Shown piece by piece: positions 14,025 to 17,762 of a stretch of DNA of 17,762 nucleotides. The notes beneath the pieces are model-generated. The model had not been told where the DNA came from and ran no database searches. It saw only the letters and a list, made by a program, of their open reading frames with translations. The position numbers and the translations under genes are program-made. The DNA comes from an uncultured Oscillospiraceae bacterium (lineage in GTDB: Bacteria; Bacillota; Clostridia; Oscillospirales; Acutalibacteraceae): positions 1 through 17,762 of the forward strand of contig USQH01000020.1 in assembly GCA_900556765.1 (NCBI GenBank). Direction: 5' to 3'. Position 1 is the first letter of the stretch, and each line of letters starts with the position of its first letter.

Positions 14025-14730
14025 GTTTATAACGCAGCTTGCAACAGAACTGCACAAAAACAATATTGCCGATGCCGACGATGTGATAGCGGAATATGAA
14101 CAGCACTTTGCTTTTAAGCAGGCCGACGGTTATTCGGAAGAAGAGATTGCCGCCAAGCTGGGCAATCCGACTGCACTTGCCGCACAGTTCGGCGAAACGG
14201 TAGCCCCAAAGCACAAGAAAGGAAGTAAGCCGCTTGTAATTGTCGGTCTGTGCATTGTCGATATGTTTGCAGGACTGTTTTTTGTGTTGCTGGCGGCATG
14301 GGAGATTGTGATGGTTGCCGCTTCCATATCATTTGCAGGGCTTACAGTTTGCCTTTTATGTGGGCTGAACATCCACAATCTGATTCCCACGATGCCGTAC
14401 TGGTGCGGCGCAATTTTGGCGTTTTCCTTCGCGGCGCTCGCCGTGTTAATGGTTGTCGGCTGCGTCTACTATGCAGCGTTCCTGCGCCAGCTTGTCCGCT
14501 CCTTCGGGCGCTTTCAGCATAATGCGTTGGCCGGTGCTTCCGGTGAAGCCACTCTTCCCACGTTGGCGATAAATCCGCAGTTCACCCCAAAGTCCAAGCG
14601 CCGTCTGCGATCCGTGGCGCTGGTGTCGCTGGCGCTGTTTGCCGCCTGCTTTGTGCTGTCTTACATCGTGTGCAGCCTGTCTGCCGGCAGCTTTCAATTC
14701 TGGCACACCTGGGGCTGGTTCCTGAATTGA
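14011..14730 (+). CDS. HAAS/DUF1700-type membrane protein
   Basis: This 239-residue protein starts with a cytosolic helical domain of about 70 residues: MTKNEFITQL, then DDVIAEYEQHFAFKQADGYSEEEIAAKLGNP and LAAQFGE. It is the HAAS/DUF1700 signature, found next to PadR regulators. At least four hydrophobic segments follow (about 74-95, 97-120, 128-155 and 210-232). The ATG at 14011 lies inside the PadR gene end, with GGAGG 9 bases upstream; a longer in-frame extension to 13927 would overlap PadR without a ribosome binding site. In related systems the HAAS protein is thought to partner the PadR regulator and sense the envelope state; that role is inferred here. Confidence 0.85.
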   Translation: MTKNEFITQLATELHKNNIADADDVIAEYEQHFAFKQADGYSEEEIAAKLGNPTALAAQFGETVAPKHKKGSKPLVIVGLCIVDMFAGLFFVLLAAWEIVMVAASISFAGLTVCLLCGLNIHNLIPTMPYWCGAILAFSFAALAVLMVVGCVYYAAFLRQLVRSFGRFQHNALAGASGEATLPTLAINPQFTPKSKRRLRSVALVSLALFAACFVLSYIVCSLSAGSFQFWHTWGWFLN

Positions 14731-14742
14731 GGTGACAGTACC

Positions 14743-15441
14743 GTGTACGGTTTGAATGCAGTTGCACTTGTATTCTTCGGCTGCATTAATGTGTTGGCTT
14801 ATCAGCTTTGCAAATGTCCGGACAAAAAGCGAAAAAAGGTCGTGTTTGCGCTGTGTGTGGCACTGCTGTCCGGCAATATGTTCCGCTATTGTGTCGTGTA
14901 CCCTTTTATAAAAGGCGTTGTCATGCTCCCCGTGGAGTTTTCAACAGTTGCTTATTTCGCAGTTCCGATTATTTTACTGATATCCAAAAGACAGTGGCAC
15001 AGTTGGGCGGCATACTCCGGGCTGATGGCAGGCTTTTTCTATTACATGGCAATGATCATTGCGGGAGGGCCGCTATATGCAACTTACGCGCCGGGCGATG
15101 TGTTCATATCACTGTTCTGTCACGGCATAATTTATTTCTGCGGTTTTGTGACGATCGGGACAGAAATGTGCAACACAAAGGATTCGCCGAAACTGGTGTT
15201 GGGCGTTGCGCTGGTGGCTTTCCGTGCTGCAATTCTCCGACCGTTCGTTGTTGGCAGCAATCGGCTTCTGATTTACATTCTGTTGGACGCTGCCGTTGTC
15301 AGGCAGCTTTGTCCTCAAAGCATGTGGACATTTGCCTTGCCTATTTATTACCTTGCCGTCGCGTCATTCGTAATACTGACTATCCGTGGCTTTTTCCGCA
15401 GTAATCAAAAACAGTACCGCAAATTTACGACTTCTGCATGA
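14743..15441 (+). CDS. Seven-helix integral membrane protein, YwaF/TMEM164-like
   Basis: This 232-residue protein has about seven hydrophobic segments (roughly 4-22, 33-52, 62-80, 88-108, 117-138, 151-190 as two, and 196-215) and a basic C-terminal tail. LPVEFSTVAYFAVPIILL and the later CHGIIYFCGF resemble the LPLHLC and SHG segments of the YwaF/TIGR02206 family as I recall them, but the match is moderate. Translation starts at GTG (14743), with GAGG 10 bases upstream and only 12 bases after the HAAS gene, so it is the third gene of the PadR operon. Its function is unknown; an envelope-related role controlled by the PadR/HAAS pair is an inference. Confidence 0.7.
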   Translation: MYGLNAVALVFFGCINVLAYQLCKCPDKKRKKVVFALCVALLSGNMFRYCVVYPFIKGVVMLPVEFSTVAYFAVPIILLISKRQWHSWAAYSGLMAGFFYYMAMIIAGGPLYATYAPGDVFISLFCHGIIYFCGFVTIGTEMCNTKDSPKLVLGVALVAFRAAILRPFVVGSNRLLIYILLDAAVVRQLCPQSMWTFALPIYYLAVASFVILTIRGFFRSNQKQYRKFTTSA

Positions 15442-15465
15442 GTACAAAATGCGGAGGGTATAGCC

Positions 15466-15744
15466 GTGCAAAATAAATCCGGATATTATGTCCCATGTGC
15501 CGAAATAAACTTGGCTCTTGGCTGAACGCACACGCAGTCACAGAGCTTCGCAGTTTCCCAAACGGGCGCCGATTTTACGGCGCGTGTTAACGGCAACAGG
15601 TACAAAACATGCGGTGCAAAGCAATTCGCTGAGACCGACGTCGGATGTTGCCCGGTGACCGGTACGACACAAAAATCTCCTACAACAACACAAAAATCCC
15701 CTTGGCAGGCGCTCGAAAAGCACAGCAATTCGAGAGTCCGCTAA
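15466..15744 (+). pseudogene. Broken or TGA-interrupted small reading frame
   Basis: A GTG with GGAGGG 7 bases upstream opens a frame of 19 codons (ending EINLALG) that meets TGA at 15523-15525. The same frame then stays open for 72 more codons, including VNGNRYKTCGAKQF and DVGCCPVTGTTQKS, to TAA at 15742-15744. A one-base TGA interruption in a degraded gene is the simplest reading. I do not recognise the protein family, and the second half overlaps a direct repeat and a minus-strand terminator, so it may be non-coding repeat sequence. Confidence 0.35.
15667..15698. repeat. Short direct repeat ACACAAAAATC x2
   Basis: The 11-base unit occurs at 15667-15677 and 15688-15698, 21 bases apart. It is followed by CTCCTACA in the first copy and CCCTTGG in the second. 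It could be part of a dispersed intergenic repeat; other copies cannot be sought in this window. Confidence 0.5.
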
Positions 15745-15750
15745 GGGGAT
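15696..15750 (-). terminator. Terminator of the ABC transporter operon
   Basis: ATCCCCTT (15696-15703) pairs with AAGGGGAT (15743-15750), and an inner CTCGAA/TTCGAG arm forms a second stem. On the minus strand the outer stem ends in GATTTTTGTG, a short U-run. It lies about 60 bases after the ATPase stop codon. Confidence 0.6.
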
Positions 15751-15809
15751 CGTTCTGTTTCTAAAGGAATTTCTTTATTAACCTGCTCGCTCAATCGTCA
15801 GCGCGCGTT

Positions 15810-16583
15810 TTAGTTTCCGCACTCGATACTGATCTGATTGAATATGTGCAGAATGTCGTCGGTGGAGGTGTCACGCTTATCCTCGTCCGCCTTATCCAGT
15901 ACGATATGGCCCTTATCCATCATAACGAGGCGATTGCCGTACTCGACGGCGTAACGCAGATTGTGAGTCACCATCACGGCGGTCAACTGCTTTTCCCGAA
16001 CGATGCGGTCGGTCAACTCCATTATCGTCTCTGCGGTGTGCGGATCAAGCGCCGCCGTGTGTTCGTCAAGCAACAGCAGGTCGATTGGTGTCATGGTGCT
16101 CATAAGCAATGCCAGCGCCTGGCGCTGGCCGCCCGAAAGCAGTCCGACGGGAATATCCATTTTATCCTCCAGCCCCAGTCCGAGACTGCTCACCGACTCG
16201 CGAAAGCGGTCGCGCGCATGCCTATCGACCGCAAAGCTGAACAAATACGGTTTGCCCTTATTTTCGGCGAGCGACAGATTTTCGATTATGCTCATGCTCG
16301 GTACTGTACCGACCGACGGATCCTGAAAGACGCGGCCGATACGGCGATAACGGCGAAATTCGGGCATATTGGTGATGTCCTCGCCGTCAAGCAGCACACT
16401 TCCTCCGCTTATCGGAATGGTTCCGCTGATGACATTGAGCATGGTTGTTTTGCCGGAGCCGTTGGAACCGACGATGGAAACGAAATCGCCCTTTTTGACT
16501 GAAAAATCAAAACGGTCGAAAAGCCTGGTTTGGTTTACCGTGCCGGCGTTGAATACAACGTCGATACTTTGTAATTTTATCAT
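15810..16583 (-). CDS. ABC transporter ATP-binding protein (tryptophan/tyrosine-type importer)
   Basis: This 257-residue ATPase powers the importer at the cytosolic face of the membrane. Walker A is GSNGSGKTT (39-47), the Q-loop VFQDP (85-89), the signature LSGGQRQ (149-155), Walker B LLLLDE (169-174) with catalytic Glu174, the D-loop AALDP (177-181) and the switch His207 in VTHN. The length is normal. The start at 16583 has AAGGGGGG 10 bases upstream, inside the end of the permease gene. The gap to that gene is only 2 bases, so the two are translationally coupled. Gene order and the permease sequence fit the family annotated as a putative tryptophan/tyrosine transport system; the substrate is inferred. 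Confidence 0.9.
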   Translation of the reverse strand: MIKLQSIDVVFNAGTVNQTRLFDRFDFSVKKGDFVSIVGSNGSGKTTMLNVISGTIPISGGSVLLDGEDITNMPEFRRYRRIGRVFQDPSVGTVPSMSIIENLSLAENKGKPYLFSFAVDRHARDRFRESVSSLGLGLEDKMDIPVGLLSGGQRQALALLMSTMTPIDLLLLDEHTAALDPHTAETIMELTDRIVREKQLTAVMVTHNLRYAVEYGNRLVMMDKGHIVLDKADEDKRDTSTDDILHIFNQISIECGN

Positions 16584-16585
16584 GC

Positions 16586-17530
16586 TTATTTCGCCCCCCT
16601 TCTCAGCTTTGACCGCGCAGAAAAGAACGATGCGGTCTTGTCATTGAGTACGAGTATCAGAGCAAAGAGAACTGCGTTGAGCAGTTTCAAATATATGCCG
16701 TTGGGGTCAACAAGCACCAAATAGTTAAGGCACAGCGAATATATTACCGCGCCGAATATGACTGCAGTAGTGTCCTTGAAAATACGCAGGTGTGAGAATA
16801 TTGCCAGTCCGATTATGACCGACGCGAGGGCAAGCACCACCTTGCCGCTGCCGCTTGTGTTGTCGTACTGCATATACAGATGAGCGTACAGCGCGCCCGA
16901 CACTGCGACAAAGCCGTTTGCAAGGGCAATGCCGAGAATTTTATAGTTGCCGACATCCTTGCCGAGCGAGACGACCAGCTTTTCGTTGTCGCCGGTGGCT
17001 CTCAGCATGTAACCCAGCTTGGTTTTCATAAACAGGTCGATTAGTATTTTTACAATAATCGCAATAACAAGCAAAATAACAAGTATCATGTAGTCCTTGC
17101 CGCCCCTGCCGAACAGGTTGGCAAGCTTGCCGCTGAAGATGCTCTCCAGATCGCGGCTGCGGTACGAGAAAATGGTGGTCGTCTGGCCGTTTTCGGTCAG
17201 CAGTGTGGTCAGCGCCAGCGTAACAGACAGCAGCGCTGTCATGACTATGATGCCCGACAGCAGCTTTGAAATATTGAATTTAACATGAAGCACGCCGGTA
17301 ACCGTTCCCGCAATCAAGCCCACGAAAAAGGTCAGCAGCACCGCCGGTATCGGCGGCATACCGAGCTTCAGCATCATAATGGTACAGCAAACGCCGCCCA
17401 GCGGAAATGTTCCGTCGACCGACAGATCGGGGAAATCCAGTATCGAATAGGAAAGATAAACGCCGAGGGCAAGCACCGCAAAGCACAAGCCCATTTGCAA
17501 ACCGTCTATCGTAGTAGCAAAAAACAACAT
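16586..17530 (-). CDS. ABC transporter permease (tryptophan/tyrosine-type importer)
   Basis: This 314-residue inner-membrane permease has about eight to nine hydrophobic helices. The early segment SYSILDFPDLSVDGTFPLGG is typical of the permeases paired with TrpX-like binding proteins and is related to the branched-chain amino acid permease fold. GYMLRATGDNEKLVVSLG is the cytosolic coupling loop, and a basic C-terminus (KLRRGAK) follows the last helix. I chose the ATG at 17530, which has AAAGG 5 bases upstream. In-frame alternatives are an ATG 18 bases earlier, with GGAGAA only directly adjacent, and a GTG at 17578 that would lie inside a hairpin. It sits between the binding protein and the ATPase and forms a homodimeric channel in related systems. 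Confidence 0.88.
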   Translation of the reverse strand: MLFFATTIDGLQMGLCFAVLALGVYLSYSILDFPDLSVDGTFPLGGVCCTIMMLKLGMPPIPAVLLTFFVGLIAGTVTGVLHVKFNISKLLSGIIVMTALLSVTLALTTLLTENGQTTTIFSYRSRDLESIFSGKLANLFGRGGKDYMILVILLVIAIIVKILIDLFMKTKLGYMLRATGDNEKLVVSLGKDVGNYKILGIALANGFVAVSGALYAHLYMQYDNTSGSGKVVLALASVIIGLAIFSHLRIFKDTTAVIFGAVIYSLCLNYLVLVDPNGIYLKLLNAVLFALILVLNDKTASFFSARSKLRRGAK

Positions 17531-17552
17531 ATCAGCCTTTATCCTCATTTCT

Positions 17553-17580
17553 CCGTGCGGAAAATGCTTTCTCCGCACGG
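17553..17580 (-). other. Intercistronic hairpin between binding protein and permease
   Basis: CCGTGCGGA (17553-17561) pairs perfectly with TCCGCACGG (17572-17580) across a 10-base loop. No U-run follows on the minus strand. Such stems after binding-protein genes often protect the upstream mRNA so that the binding protein is made in excess; here that is inferred from position only. Confidence 0.65.
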
Positions 17581-17629
17581 CATAAAATTCATCAGTTTAT
17601 TTAATAGGTTTTTTCTGTTCTCCGGACGC

Positions 17630-17762
17630 TCAGGCGGCAACGTCGGTCGCCTTAACGGTGGTGGGAACGGTCAGACCGAGCGCCTTGCAAACGGTGCTGT
17701 TGTAGTAGTTGTTCGGCTCGGTTATGGTGGCCACCGGAATATCCGACGCATTCTTTCCGCCG
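17630..17762 (-). CDS. ABC transporter substrate-binding protein, C-terminal end (partial)
   Basis: The last 43 codons of a gene that continues beyond the window are readable on the minus strand: IPVATITEPNNYYNSTVCKALGLTVP, then a short tail TTVKATDVAA and TGA. The pattern of a substrate-facing strand, N-x(3)-A-x-x-L-G and a final VP matches the C-terminus of TrpX-type periplasmic-fold binding proteins, which in Firmicutes are lipoproteins. The permease and ATPase genes follow on the same strand, 99 bases downstream. The N-terminal signal and lipobox, and any upstream T-box or other leader, lie outside the window. Confidence 0.75.
   Translation of the reverse strand, partial: GGKNASDIPVATITEPNNYYNSTVCKALGLTVPTTVKATDVAA

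Overview
The window looks like chromosome from an anaerobic Firmicute of class Clostridia, probably an Oscillospiraceae/Ruminococcaceae-type gut bacterium. This is inferred from the clustered pgk-tpiA-gpmI glycolytic genes, AGGAG-type ribosome binding sites, TTGACA/TATAAT promoters, TnpV-type mobile-element remnants and a PadR-HAAS regulator pair. No rRNA, tRNA, CRISPR array or intact transposase was seen. No species call is possible from sequence alone.

Layout, left to right. 1-552 holds no convincing gene but has one good promoter. 553-1524 (+) is a membrane-anchored alpha/beta hydrolase, ending at a terminator that faces the gpmI terminator. 1723-5348 (-) is a glycolytic operon, pgk then tpiA then gpmI, read from a clear promoter at 5426-5454; a long hairpin lies between pgk and tpiA. 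5859-7214 (-) is a stand-alone condensation-domain protein under a perfect-consensus promoter. 7400-8997 (-) is a two-gene unit, an acetyl-esterase-like hydrolase then a PHP-domain phosphoesterase. Divergent from it, 9127-10146 (+) is a type I-beta DAHP synthase (entry to aromatic amino acid synthesis) with its own terminator. 10520-11605 (+) is an alanine-racemase-family enzyme with an inverted repeat over its -10 box.

11501-13623 is the accessory part. The last 105 bp of the racemase gene plus 19 bp beyond its stop are repeated 1,796 bp downstream (119/124 identical), and each copy runs straight into a decayed 3' end of a tnpV-like transposon gene. Between the copies sit an AT-rich XRE-type regulator, a previously uncalled 55-residue two-helix membrane protein, a cluster of tandem inverted repeats upstream of the regulator, several orphan hairpins, and a 36-codon fragment of an unidentified gene on the opposite strand. 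It reads as a small acquired cassette inside mobile-element debris.

13634-15441 (+) is a tight operon: PadR repressor, HAAS/DUF1700-type membrane protein and a seven-helix membrane protein, from a promoter overlapped by a near-palindrome. 15442-15809 holds a broken reading frame with an in-frame TGA, a short direct repeat and a terminator for the next operon. 15810-17762 (-) is an ABC importer of the family usually annotated as tryptophan/tyrosine-type: substrate-binding protein (partial, cut by the window end), permease and ATPase.

The strongest novelty candidates are the repeat-flanked XRE/membrane-protein cassette, whose flanking repeats differ almost only at synonymous sites, and the orphan condensation protein without NRPS partners.
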